Assembly (NCBI GenBank): GCA_964059195.1
Contig: CAXKWD010000009.1
Span: 47,339,160-47,403,159 of the forward strand
Source of the DNA: Ectobius pallidus
Lineage: Eukaryota; Arthropoda; Insecta; Blattodea; Ectobiidae
Direction: 5' to 3'
Length of the DNA: 64,000 nucleotides
Part shown: in pieces, positions 36,341-45,904 of the stretch
Numbering within the stretch: position 1 is the first letter of the stretch
Layout: every line of letters begins with the position of its first letter
Program-made: the position numbers and the translations under genes
Notes under the pieces: model-generated
What the model saw: only the letters and a program-made list of their open reading frames with translations
Databases searched by the model: none
What the model was told of the DNA's origin: nothing

Positions 36341-36721
36341 TACTGACGCTGACCAACGTGTGGCCGATAAATAAGTGAACAATTAAGAAGAATATAGCAA
36401 AAACCCCAGGATAAAAAATGGAACCTATTCACCGTGGGACAGCGAGGAATCATTCAGCGTGGGACAACGCGGGACAGACCAGCGACGAAGCCAACCAACG
36501 AGGAAGGATGGTAGAGAATCTTGAGGACGGGCAGAGCATCGGCATCGAGGGATATTAATTCAGATAAGAATTTAATTATTGTTGTAAAAGGGTGATAAAA
36601 CAAGAGTAAAATTAATTATGTTGAAATTATAAATAAACTCATTAATGTTATAAAATTCAAATTAATAATAACTAAATATTCAAAAAGATAAAACAGTAAA
36701 TAAATTGAAAATAATAAGTAG
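36341..36721 (+). other. Gag leader
   Basis: About 380 bp of non-coding sequence unique to the 5' side, AT-rich toward the ATG. No splice signal stands out. Confidence 0.5.
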
Positions 36722-37459
36722 ATGAAGCTAAGATCTGGAAAGATAAAACTCAAAATGGAGGAGCAAAACGCTCAGCACTTGTTATCTGAATCTGAAGTAA
36801 TGGAATATGAGGCAATTAATTTATCATGCATAGAAAATGAAAGTAACTTGCAAAATGCGGAAGGAGTTCAATTAACTAAGAATAATGAAATGGAATTAGA
36901 TAATTTAAATGTTGTACAGGAAAACAATGAAAATACTGTACCTGATTCTGAGCAAATTCAAGAAAATAATGTAACAGTGGTAAATGTTGAAATAAATCAG
37001 AAAGTTGCTATAAATGATGATGTTGAGGGTAATGAAACAGAGAAACAGGCTAATGTTTCAGCTAGTAGTATTGAAGCAATGCTAGCAGTGTTACTAGGAG
37101 AAGTCAAAAAAATTGATGATAATGTTAGGAATAACGGAGAACAAATTAAAAAAATTGATGGTAGCGTTCTGAAAAATGGGGATAGAATAGACCAAATTGC
37201 AAAAGACTGTAAAGAAAATAATGAGGCATATAACAAAAGGCTAGAGGAATTGGCGAAAGAAATAAAGAATAGTAGTATTGCATTAACTGAGAAATTTGAA
37301 AAAAAGATTGCAGATACTGAGAGTAAAATTAATCAGGAAATTAGTAATTGTGAGCAAATTCTTGCAAAGAAAACAAACAGTATTGTAAATTTTGTGGAAA
37401 ATAAAATTCAGGAAGTAAAAAAAAAATCAACTCAGGAAATAGTAACTTGGAACAGGTAA
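36722..37459 (+). CDS. gag: Gag, N-terminal frame
   Basis: Starts with ATG and MKLRSGKIKL, a basic start of the kind seen in insect Gypsy Gag proteins. It continues as a Glu/Asn/Lys-rich, likely coiled-coil region (residues ~110-240). Ends at TAA 37457-37459, eleven codons after a run of ten A (37417-37426). The downstream Gag continues in the -1 frame from that run, so this is not a separate protein but the 5' part of one Gag split by a homopolymer shift. The A-run contains in-frame A-AAA-AAA heptamers, so frameshifting could bypass it. An inactivating or sequencing indel is equally possible. Confidence 0.8.
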   Translation: MKLRSGKIKLKMEEQNAQHLLSESEVMEYEAINLSCIENESNLQNAEGVQLTKNNEMELDNLNVVQENNENTVPDSEQIQENNVTVVNVEINQKVAINDDVEGNETEKQANVSASSIEAMLAVLLGEVKKIDDNVRNNGEQIKKIDGSVLKNGDRIDQIAKDCKENNEAYNKRLEELAKEIKNSSIALTEKFEKKIADTESKINQEISNCEQILAKKTNSIVNFVENKIQEVKKKSTQEIVTWNR

Positions 37460-38832
37460 TTCAAAGTGAGGTTACTAAAGTTAGGACAGAAACTAACGAT
37501 TCCCTAATTCAGTTGGATAAAAAGATAGATGATTTGCAATCAAAAGAAATAGCGATTGAGGCTATGGTTAGGACTGCTGAAGTCGAAGCGAAAAATAATC
37601 ATTTAAAATTATCAAATGATATGAATGAAAAAGTGAATAAAATTTCAAATGATGTAAGCAAGAAAGTGGTGGATTTATCTAAAGAGGTGAATAATATTCT
37701 GAACAAGTGTAAAATGAAAAACGATGTAATTGCAGGAAGTGAAAGGGAAAATATTATTCACGAACGGAGCCCATTAATTAATGATGTTTTGATGGAAGTC
37801 AGTTCAAATACGGGTAGTTCTAGCTCTTACGTAAATGTTAGTTCAGTGAATAATATTGCACCTGAAGCCTTGGAAACTACAGATAGAAATAACGCAGTAA
37901 GTACACACAGCTTGCATGGTTTATCTAATTACATTGGAAATGAAGTAACTTTACCATTTTTTAGTGATAATGATCACACCAGTCCCCAAGTTTTCCTTAG
38001 AGATTTGGCAGAGTATTTTAAACTGAGGTCTGTACCAGAACATTTGAAAATAATGATAGCAAGAAAGGCACTAAAAGGGAGAGCGAAGCAGTGGTCTGAT
38101 GTAACCGTTGATAATAACAGTACATACGAGAGCTTTTGCGATCAGTTTTTACAACACTTTTGGAACTCAGGTAAACAGCTGAAAGCTAGGATGGATTTGT
38201 ACAGTGGAAAATATGTAGCAAAACCAAATTTGACTATGGCGGATTATTTCTTATCTTTGGTTAAGACAGGCCGAATGCTGCAACCAGTCGTATCTGACCA
38301 GGAGATCGTTACCTTAAGTAGCAAGCACTTTAGCCAAGATGTGAGAAACATATTGTTAGTAGCCAAAGTGGTATCTGTGAAAGAAGTTCTAGATTTATTG
38401 ACTAATATGGAAATGTATAATAGTTATGATCAAACTGTTAGGAGAACTGAAAATAATGGAGAGAATAGTCAGAGAGATTATAGGCCTAGAGCAGAGTATA
38501 GAAATAATTATACCCAGCAAGAAAATCGAAACTACCAGTCTGGTGGACGAGCAGAAAACAATAATTCTCAAAATCGGCGTCCATATCAAAACAATAACAG
38601 ACCGAATGAGAGGGAAAACAGACCGCAAATAAATGCTTTGCAAGTAAATACTGACACTCGTAGCAATGAACGCAGTTGTCAACAAACCATGAATAGAGGT
38701 CACGATCGGAATTCTGAGAATTCAGGCATAGAGCAGAGAGGTCATTCTAGCTTAAACCCGACTGCAGAAGAATTTTCAGGTAACCGGAACGAACACGAAA
38801 CTCAAAGGGGAACTCAAGGTTTAAACTGTTAA
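37427..38832 (+). CDS. gag: Gag, main frame with capsid-like domain
   Basis: The open frame continues Gag from the A-run; there is no ATG at its start. After more coiled-coil (to about residue 90 of this part) there is a retrotransposon-Gag (capsid) domain, roughly 37940-38420, with LPFFSDNDHTSPQVFLRDL and ARKALKGRAKQWSD. The C-terminal tail is rich in Asn, Arg and Gln and lacks a CCHC zinc knuckle, as in some insect errantivirus-like Gags that use basic residues instead. The stop TAA is at 38830-38832. The last 49 bases overlap pol in the -1 frame. Confidence 0.85.
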
Positions 38833-41800
38833 ATTGCAGTATTGTGAGTTCGAATTCTGCAATTCCCGTATCAAATAGCCTAGAAGGACTCAATCATATT
38901 TCAACGACTCGTAATGAAGGGCACGAAATTAGCGAGAATAACTCGATAAATTTCACTGGAACACCTGTAAATAAATTACAGAATAATGAAGTCAATGAGA
39001 TAGGGAGGACAGTTGTATACCCACCTATTATTGAAGTTTGCTATGGAGACGATAGAATAAATGCTATTGTGGACACAGGTTGTAGCCATACTATATGCTC
39101 TGAGGAATTATTTGACAAAATGGTAAAAAGTAATTTAAATATTCAACACTTGAACACGGTTGGATTGCATTGTATCACAGCTATTGGTGCCAGGCAACAC
39201 CGGATAAATCACCAGTGTATGATGAAGGTTAAGATGGGAGATATTGTATTAGAATTGTACTTTTTCACAGTTAGAGGATTACAGCACGACTTGATACTGG
39301 GATGCAACTTCCTAGAAGATCATAAAGCTAAGATAAATTTCATTACAAATAAGCTCGAACTAAATATCAATGAGAATGTAGTAAATGTACCATTTCAACA
39401 GGATAAAAATATAATGCTTGTTGATGCACGAGATAGTAGGGAGAAAACGTTGTTAGAAGAAGACTTCATAATTGAGAATATTGATTTTTGTGACCATGAA
39501 AAAGATGGGACACAATCTTTACCGGAGCTAGACCGGAATATTACGGGTAGTGGGGGCGAAAATAGGCCTATCCATGTTACCTATGATGATGATGATGAAG
39601 AGTGGGAGGAAATTTATGAATTAGCTGAACGTGAGGAGGATAAGGGTGCAAATATTGAGCAGATGCAAAGAAATGTTGAAATGGACGAGAGCTATGAATT
39701 AGATGAAAATATAGTGATGAGCAGAAATAATAATGAGAATATTGTAGAATTAATAAATGAAAAAGTACAAAGCATTGATTCCATTAACAGTGAACAAAAA
39801 TCGCAACTGTTGGAAGTTTTATTAAGAAACCGGGAGGCGCTCAGCTCAAGGCCAGGCCTTACCTCGGCATACACTCATTCTTTTAACTTGAAGGAGGAGA
39901 TACCACCAATACACTATAAAAGTAGGATGTTACCATTGTCAATACGAGAGCAAGCGAACAAAATAATTAATCAGATGCAAGCAGATGGAATTATTGAGCT
40001 GTCAAAATCAGAATTTATAAACCCTGTGTGTTGGATAGCTAAGAGGCCTAATAAACTTCGAATGGTGCTTGATGCGCGAAAGATTAATTCATATATGGCA
40101 CCTGACAACTTTAGAACTCAACCCATAAATCAGATTTTAGCAGAAATTAAGGAGGCAAAGTTTTTATCCAGTGTGGACATTACTAGTAGCTTCTGGCAAG
40201 TAAAGTTAAGACAGGAGGATAGGAAGTATGTAAGCTTCAACCATGAAGGGCGTACGTACAGTTACTGTAGAACTCCATTTGGAGTCAAGACTTCAAATAG
40301 TGCACTGTTACGGGCGTTGAATATGATGTTTCCGGAGGGATTTGGAAGCGGAATAGCCGTTTTTGTTGATGATTTCTTATTTTACTCACGAACCTTTGAA
40401 GAACATATAGAGAAAATAGATTATGTGTTGAATACCTTTAAGAGATACGGAATGATCTTGAATCCATCGAAGATGTCATTACTAAGAGAGGAAATAAATT
40501 TTGTAGGCTATGTGATTAATAAAGATGGAATCAAAGCAGACCCTGCTAGGATAAGTGCCATACAAGAGATGAAAGCGCCTAGAACTGTAAAACAACTTAG
40601 AAAAGTACTAGGAGTTATGAATTATCAGTCCCGTTTTATCCCGAACTATGCAGAGGTTGTAGCCCCATTGACAAACTTGCTTAGAGGGAAAAATAAGTTT
40701 GTTTGGACGGAAAAGGCTGAGGAAGCATTTAAGAATGTCAAACAATTGTTTGAAAATTCGATACTATTGGAAAGGCCAGATGAACAAAATCAATATGTGA
40801 TGTTCACTGACGGATCTGCAAATGGACTAGGCGTGGCTCTCACTCAATTACAAAGTGATGATACATATAAAATAATTGCTTTGGCATCACGTGGAGTAAC
40901 TCCAATAGAAAGCAGAGGAGGGTCCGCAACTTATCTTGAGATATGCGCAGTTTGGTTTGGACTAGTGAGATTTCATCAATACATATACAATAAACCTATT
41001 ATAATCATGTCTGATCACGTAAGCCTCTCATTCATTAACAGAATAAAACTAAACAACTCGAAGATATCGAGATACATACACGAGATATCGCAATACCAAG
41101 TCGAAGTAAGACACCTACCCGGAAGTCAAAATAAATTGTGTGACTTTCTTTCAAGGTTGAAAAATGGAATACCAGAGGATAGTAATGACAGGGGACAGTG
41201 TGTATCGATAATGCAGGTAAAATTAGTCAAAGAGCCCACATTAAGAAGCATGTTTAAAGGAATTAGAAATATGCAACAGGAGGATCCTGAGATATTAATA
41301 ATTCATAATCAGATAAAAGAGCTTGAAGAAGAAAATTGCAGCATGCAAGATTTGAAATACAAACTAATAAATGATATTGTTTACAAACTCTGTGGAAAAG
41401 ATGTCAGAAACTGGCAGGTGTATATACCTGAATGCATGGAAGAAAAGCTGATTAACACTGTCCATGAGCGGCTTTGTCATGCAGGTACCGAAAGGGTTAG
41501 ACTGTATATTCAGAATGCTGTATACATAAAGAATTTAGGTAAGAAGGTTAGAAGAATACTGAGTTGTTGCGAATTGTGCCAGAAGGCGAAACCAATCAAT
41601 ACGAAATACAATTATGACACACTCACTATTACTCGAGAACAAAAAAATGACTTAGTATGTATTGATTTGCATGGACCACTACCAATAGGACAGTTTGGAA
41701 TGAGATTCATAGTTATCATATTTGATGTATTCACACACTTTGTGAAATTGTACCCCGTAAAGAAAGCAGTAACGTCAGATTGTATAAGGAAAATATTGCA

Positions 41801-42470
41801 CTGGAACGAACACTTTGGGCCTATCAGAAATATGATCAGTGATAATGCCAGTATCTTCAGGAGCGCCAGATTTGTAGATAGGATGAAAGCTGAAAATATT
41901 AAGCTGTACAAGATTGCGAGCTATAATAGCAAAGCAAACCCAGCAGAAAGAGAATTAAGAAATATAGGAATATACTTAAGAGTACTCTGTCATACCAGAC
42001 ACACAAAATGGGTACAGTATTGTAAAAAGATTGAGGATGTCGTAAACTATTCATTACATCCTGTAATAGGAGTAGAACCCTGGAGATTGATGATGGAGAC
42101 AGAACCAGAAAGATTAATAACAGAGCTACCTGAACCTGTACCTATACCAGAGACAGAAGATAGCATTGAAGATACTTGTCGTAAAGCTATTTCTAGAATC
42201 AGAAATCAAGCTGAAAAGAGAAGGTTGAAACAACACAGCTGTAAAACCATTTGGAATCCTAAAATTGGAGACCAGGTTTTGTTGAGAAATAAAACTCTAT
42301 CAAATGCCGTAAGGAAACTAAATGTACGTTTACTCTTATTATATCGGGGCCCGTACACTATAAATGATGTTTTTAATAATATCTGCTTTGAATTATTTGA
42401 CCCAATCAAAAAGAAAATTATTGGACGTTACAATAAGAGCCAGTTGAAACAATTTAAATCAACTAATTGA
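38784..42470 (+). CDS. pol: Pol polyprotein: protease, RT, RNase H, integrase
   Basis: Open to TAA at 42468-42470. The frame has no ATG at its beginning and is expected to be made as Gag-Pol by -1 frameshifting. Numbering from 38844: aspartic protease VDTGCSHTI (DTG at 77-79) with LILGCNFL later; reverse transcriptase with MVLDARKIN, LSSVDITSSFWQVKL and the catalytic FVDDFL (D509-D510); RNase H starting FTDGSANGLG (D656); integrase zinc motif H874, H879, C909, C912; integrase catalytic triad D941, D1000, E1035 (D to E 35 residues apart, as in DD35E enzymes); and a GPY-type module (YRGPYTI) near the C-terminus. All key residues are present. It copies RNA to DNA and inserts it into the genome. 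No env follows. Confidence 0.95.
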   Translation, partial: PERTRNSKGNSRFKLLNCSIVSSNSAIPVSNSLEGLNHISTTRNEGHEISENNSINFTGTPVNKLQNNEVNEIGRTVVYPPIIEVCYGDDRINAIVDTGCSHTICSEELFDKMVKSNLNIQHLNTVGLHCITAIGARQHRINHQCMMKVKMGDIVLELYFFTVRGLQHDLILGCNFLEDHKAKINFITNKLELNINENVVNVPFQQDKNIMLVDARDSREKTLLEEDFIIENIDFCDHEKDGTQSLPELDRNITGSGGENRPIHVTYDDDDEEWEEIYELAEREEDKGANIEQMQRNVEMDESYELDENIVMSRNNNENIVELINEKVQSIDSINSEQKSQLLEVLLRNREALSSRPGLTSAYTHSFNLKEEIPPIHYKSRMLPLSIREQANKIINQMQADGIIELSKSEFINPVCWIAKRPNKLRMVLDARKINSYMAPDNFRTQPINQILAEIKEAKFLSSVDITSSFWQVKLRQEDRKYVSFNHEGRTYSYCRTPFGVKTSNSALLRALNMMFPEGFGSGIAVFVDDFLFYSRTFEEHIEKIDYVLNTFKRYGMILNPSKMSLLREEINFVGYVINKDGIKADPARISAIQEMKAPRTVKQLRKVLGVMNYQSRFIPNYAEVVAPLTNLLRGKNKFVWTEKAEEAFKNVKQLFENSILLERPDEQNQYVMFTDGSANGLGVALTQLQSDDTYKIIALASRGVTPIESRGGSATYLEICAVWFGLVRFHQYIYNKPIIIMSDHVSLSFINRIKLNNSKISRYIHEISQYQVEVRHLPGSQNKLCDFLSRLKNGIPEDSNDRGQCVSIMQVKLVKEPTLRSMFKGIRNMQQEDPEILIIHNQIKELEEENCSMQDLKYKLINDIVYKLCGKDVRNWQVYIPECMEEKLINTVHERLCHAGTERVRLYIQNAVYIKNLGKKVRRILSCCELCQKAKPINTKYNYDTLTITREQKNDLVCIDLHGPLPIGQFGMRFIVIIFDVFTHFVKLYPVKKAVTSDCIRKILHWNEHFGPIRNMISDNASIFRSARFVDRMKAENIKLYKIASYNSKANPAERELRNIGIYLRVLCHTRHTKWVQYCKKIEDVVNYSLHPVIGVEPWRLMMETEPERLITELPEPVPIPETEDSIEDTCRKAISRIRNQAEKRRLKQHSCKTIWNPKIGDQVLLRNKTLSNAVRKLNVRLLLLYRGPYTINDVFNNICFELFDPIKKKIIGRYNKSQLKQFKSTN
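38820..38864 (+). promoter_or_regulatory. -1 ribosomal frameshift signal at gag/pol
   Basis: T TTA AAC (38820-38826) sits in the gag frame two codons before the gag stop. The pol frame is open from 38784, in the -1 register, exactly what a slip on this heptamer needs. Five bases downstream, a stem pairs AATTGCAG (38832-38839) with CTGCAATT (38857-38864). Loop bases TGAGT (38845-38849) could pair with ACTCA (38888-38892), forming a possible pseudoknot. TTTAAAC is a well-known efficient slippery heptamer in other viruses. Confidence 0.75.
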
Positions 42471-42856
42471 GTAATATAACAATGTAATGTGGTTAAATGC
42501 AGTTCTGATACTTACTGAACTATTTGTCAAGTGAAAAAGGATATAAATGTATTATGACTGTAAAAGTAGAATGTGTAGTGGTGAGAACAGGATGAATGAT
42601 AAGTGAAATTTTCATGAACGATAATTATGACGAGAGTGAAAATACACTAATAGAGAAAAGAAAAACTGTAAATGACGAACTAAGAAAAAGTCAGTATGTA
42701 AAGTGGATGAAGGGAATGAGTGTGGTGAGGAAATGCTATAAAATGTAAATATGTCTTGAAATTAATATTATAGGTGTATTTTGGAGGACAGAATTGATAT
42801 TATCTACAGTTATCATAAAATGTATATGAAAATGAGCTAATAGTCAATTGGGCATA
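42471..42856 (+). other. 3' noncoding region of the LTR element
   Basis: No open frame of note, no env remnant. The purine-containing TATAAGGAATT before the LTR TG (42857-42867) is the only PPT candidate and is short. Confidence 0.6.
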
Positions 42857-43987
42857 TATAAGGAATTTGTATACCGGGTTTCATTTGTAGGCTATATAAG
42901 CACCTATAAATTCAGAAAACAATGTTAATTATGTTTATATTAATATTAGGAGGATAGTAAAGATGAGACAGTCTTGCATTAAGGACAAAAAGTCCAACAG
43001 TACAAGAGACGGAAGTTAGCCATAAAAAAACTATTTAACCAAGAAAGTATTTCAATAGATCGGCACAAAAGCATGTCAGAAGTAATATTTACAACTGTGT
43101 TTGCGAGTGGGATTTCCGAAAAGAGGATTGCCCATTCCATAGCCTATTGTCATCTGTCCTGCAGTGGAAGCTAACGGGACTTGAGGAGGAATAACCTTTA
43201 TATTTTGCAATAACAGGTTAACATTAACTAGCCAATAAGAAAGATAGGAATAATAGTGGGAGTATGATTTAAACCAATCAGAAAATAGAAATATGTTAAT
43301 TAATATTTGTAGGCAGTAAGGTGTGAAAATGGAAGTTGGAGAGTAAGAGAGTCTGAATGGAAACACTGATATAGTTAGTCGAGTTAAATTGGAGAGAAAA
43401 GTTTGTCTGTATGTATACTCAATAGTAGTCAGTTTATAGTGGCGAGAATAAGTAATAAGTCAGTGGGAAAGTACCAATGTATTCAGTCCGATTTTAATTC
43501 ACCGTGTGTGATAAAACAGTTGTGACGATTAGGATGTATAATCAGGATATAGACGTGTGATAAGGATTATTGCATGGAATATGGGTGTGTGTGATGGTGT
43601 ATGTATAAACAGAAATGTATGTTCGACTCGCTGACTCCAATAAACATATTAAATAATTATTAACAATTATTTAATAGAATAGGTACCATAATTCTACCCT
43701 GAGATTAAGAGAATCATGACTCGTACGGCCGCAGCACTCAGGTAACTCTAGGTGGATTCAACAAGATACAGAACTGCAATTTGGTGGCGCCCATAAACCC
43801 TGGATACTTATGTAAGTATAGTGATCATACTGATACTAACTTTCCATTTTGCATTCTGTAGTGAATCATGACCATCTTATCTAGTACTGTGACCGGGGAC
43901 ACTCGCTTTAGTCAATAATTCCGAACATTAAATATATTGATAATTAATGCAGTAATTATTCGGACGATGGTGAAGAAAACTCCCATA
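42857..43987 (+). repeat. 3' direct repeat (LTR plus PBS and leader start)
   Basis: Essentially identical to 35210-36340. It contains the whole LTR and also the PBS-like string (43782-43792) and ~195 bp of leader, which a normal 3' LTR should not have. Homology stops at 43987, followed by ATTT and unrelated DNA. Confidence 0.85.
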
Positions 43988-43991
43988 ATTT

Positions 43992-45370
43992 CATGATCAG
44001 TGGCAGTGTTAAGCCTCCCCACGGACCCCGAGGTGGGGAGTGGTGCTTTTGAGAGCCCCAGCATTTCTTGTATAAACTTTTAAAAATCTATATAATTGAA
44101 AAAGTATTAACGAGCAAAACTGGTGGCCTTTGATGCCAGTACGCATTATGAAATATACGACTGTAATAATGTAAACCCTGTTTTTTTTTAATAAGCCTGC
44201 CCTACAATAGAATTTTATCTCCAAGCGACAGCCCAGCGCTAGACCAATGTATTTATTGTGCTTTGGGTCTTAACATAATGTGTTTAAAAGAGGGGGAAAT
44301 GTTTAAAGAATTGTTAGATTAAGGTGTTATGGCCCTTGCGATGGGTTAAAATATTGACATTTGAAAAGTTCAAATTTAATAATCTCAGTACAGTGTGTTT
44401 ATCTGATATCTCTTATTGAACAATACTAACTGTCATCATACTAAGTCACTATTGAATATTAATACATATTTTCTTCTTTTAAGATAATTTACCTTTCAGT
44501 TTTCTGATGCTTTAAAATTATTGTGGAGCCTAAGAAAGTAGTACTTATAACGACGGCACCAACGATGTTAGCGCTGATACTGTTATTGATATAATCTGAA
44601 AAAAATGCCGTTACAGAACTAACTTTCTGTTTCATATTTAATCGTTTTTCTATTTCGCCGCCTCATTTTTCTCCCTTCCTTCTCGCCCTCATGTCCTTTT
44701 GCTGCAAGTATGCCTAGATTCCAGAATTTCTTCATGGTTGAGTTTTGTATTAAAACCCTGCAATTTTCGTTTCTTTCAAACCAATTAATCCGAAAATTAA
44801 AGGGAAACGAAAGCAATGGATGAAAAAGTTATCTACTGAAATCAAGACAATTGGACCAAAATCATGAATGTTTCGTGAATTAATAGGCATTTTATTAATG
44901 AAAATTGCTCTATTTTCTTAGGTCTTTTTCTTGGTCAGCGTAGGTTCAGATCACAGATGGAACCATTTATTCTCTTCGTCTTTTTTTATATGTATTGTTA
45001 ATTCATAGATATGTATGTGCAAAAGTTTATTGTTAACGAGTAAGTACATTCTATTACAAAAAAATTAAATTTAAATTGTACAAACGAGAGACGAATTGAG
45101 CTTTCGAGTTCTACTTTTTATTGTACAGCCTGTGTTCGCCAAGACACTTGCTCCCTGAACCAAAAAACGTGACTTGAGAGGCGGATTAAAAAACACTTCA
45201 CGACTAAGTTCAAACACGTTCCAGCTCAGATTCTATCTCAATTTTATTAAAAGGTGATAACATCCTGCTGATAGAAAGCAGCGCCAAGTCCCTCCAGAAT
45301 CCATGAATATCCACAAGTCAATAGGTTGCCGAAGCTTTCAACACAACACAACAACAAAACTTATTAAAAT
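43992..45370. other. Intergenic DNA
   Basis: No gene. A GC-rich hairpin pairs CTCCCCAC (44015-44022) with GTGGGGAG (44033-44040); its role is unknown. Confidence 0.4.
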
Positions 45371-45375
45371 AAATA

Positions 45376-45520
45376 AATAAAATCAGGTAAACTGATATAA
45401 CAAAGTGCCAGTATGCTTTTTTTTATCAGTGACAAACGCAATTATGATAGGCCCATGCAGAAAAGTTATTTTTGTAATAGATCTCCAAGTTAAACTCCAA
45501 AAACAAAATGCGGTGGTAAT
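45376..45520 (-). mobile_element. Fragment of the TGCCAGTATG family
   Basis: Matches the tail end of the elements at 23530-24880 and 54447-56258 (AAAATCAGGTAAACTGATAT, AAAGTGCCAGTATGC, AGATCTCCAAGTTAAACTCC). Only this end is present; it stops where the mariner relic region begins. Confidence 0.75.
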
Positions 45521-45535
45521 AATAATAATGATGGT

Positions 45536-45850
45536 TTTCATGCTTGCACGAGCAGCATGCAGTGTTTTGCTTCTACATGATAATGTAGAAGCAAAACACC
45601 TGCACTCAGCAATCCCCTTCGCTTTTGCACCATCAGATTTCCACATCCTTGGTACATTAAAGGAGCACCTTGGGGGGGGGGGCATAAGCTCAAGTCTAAT
45701 GAAGACCGTCCAATCGGCAGTGCACGAGTGGGTACAGCGTCAACCAAAATAATTTTTCTCACGCGGTATCAAAGCACTTTCTATCCGATGGCGCAAGTGC
45801 ATTGAACTGGGAGGGGACTATGTGTAAAAATAGTATACAAGCAAGCATTC
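45536..45850 (+). pseudogene. Mariner-type transposase C-terminal relic
   Basis: Encodes VLLLHDN, then APSDFHILGTLKEHLGG, VQSAVHEWVQRQPK, and after a stop the FFSRGIKAL and IELGGDYV segments. These are the successive C-terminal motifs of mariner transposases (HDN Asp, the APSD catalytic region and the terminal GDYVEK-like end). The stretch between HDN and APSD is scrambled. A run of eleven G (45672-45682) marks a deletion or slippage. No TIRs seen. Confidence 0.8.
45562..45599. repeat. Perfect hairpin inside the mariner relic
   Basis: 17-bp stem (45562-45578 with 45583-45599) and a 4-nt loop GATA. It replaces the normal sequence just after the HDN motif. Confidence 0.9.
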
Positions 45851-45904
45851 TTCCTGCAGTAAAATAGTGGAAAAATTAATTGCAGGTTTCATTTAATTCT
45901 CCCT

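Larger units (their letters stand above)
35210..43987 (+). mobile_element. Gypsy-type LTR retrotransposon, nearly intact
   Basis: Order: 1131-bp direct repeat (35210-36340), leader, gag (36722-38832), pol (38784-42470), short 3' noncoding stretch, second direct repeat (42857-43987). Both repeats align at a constant offset of 7647 with one mismatch noticed (position 35952), which implies a young insertion. The domain order protease-RT-RNase H-integrase places it with Ty3/Gypsy (Metaviridae). No env frame follows pol. A 4-bp direct repeat ATTT flanks the 1131-bp blocks (35206-35209, 43988-43991). Gag has a one-base shift in a run of A; pol is open throughout. Confidence 0.9.

Noticed and set aside
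42471..42856. Possible env gene after pol
   Set aside because: Only ~390 bp, no open frame, signal peptide or fusion-peptide-like sequence.
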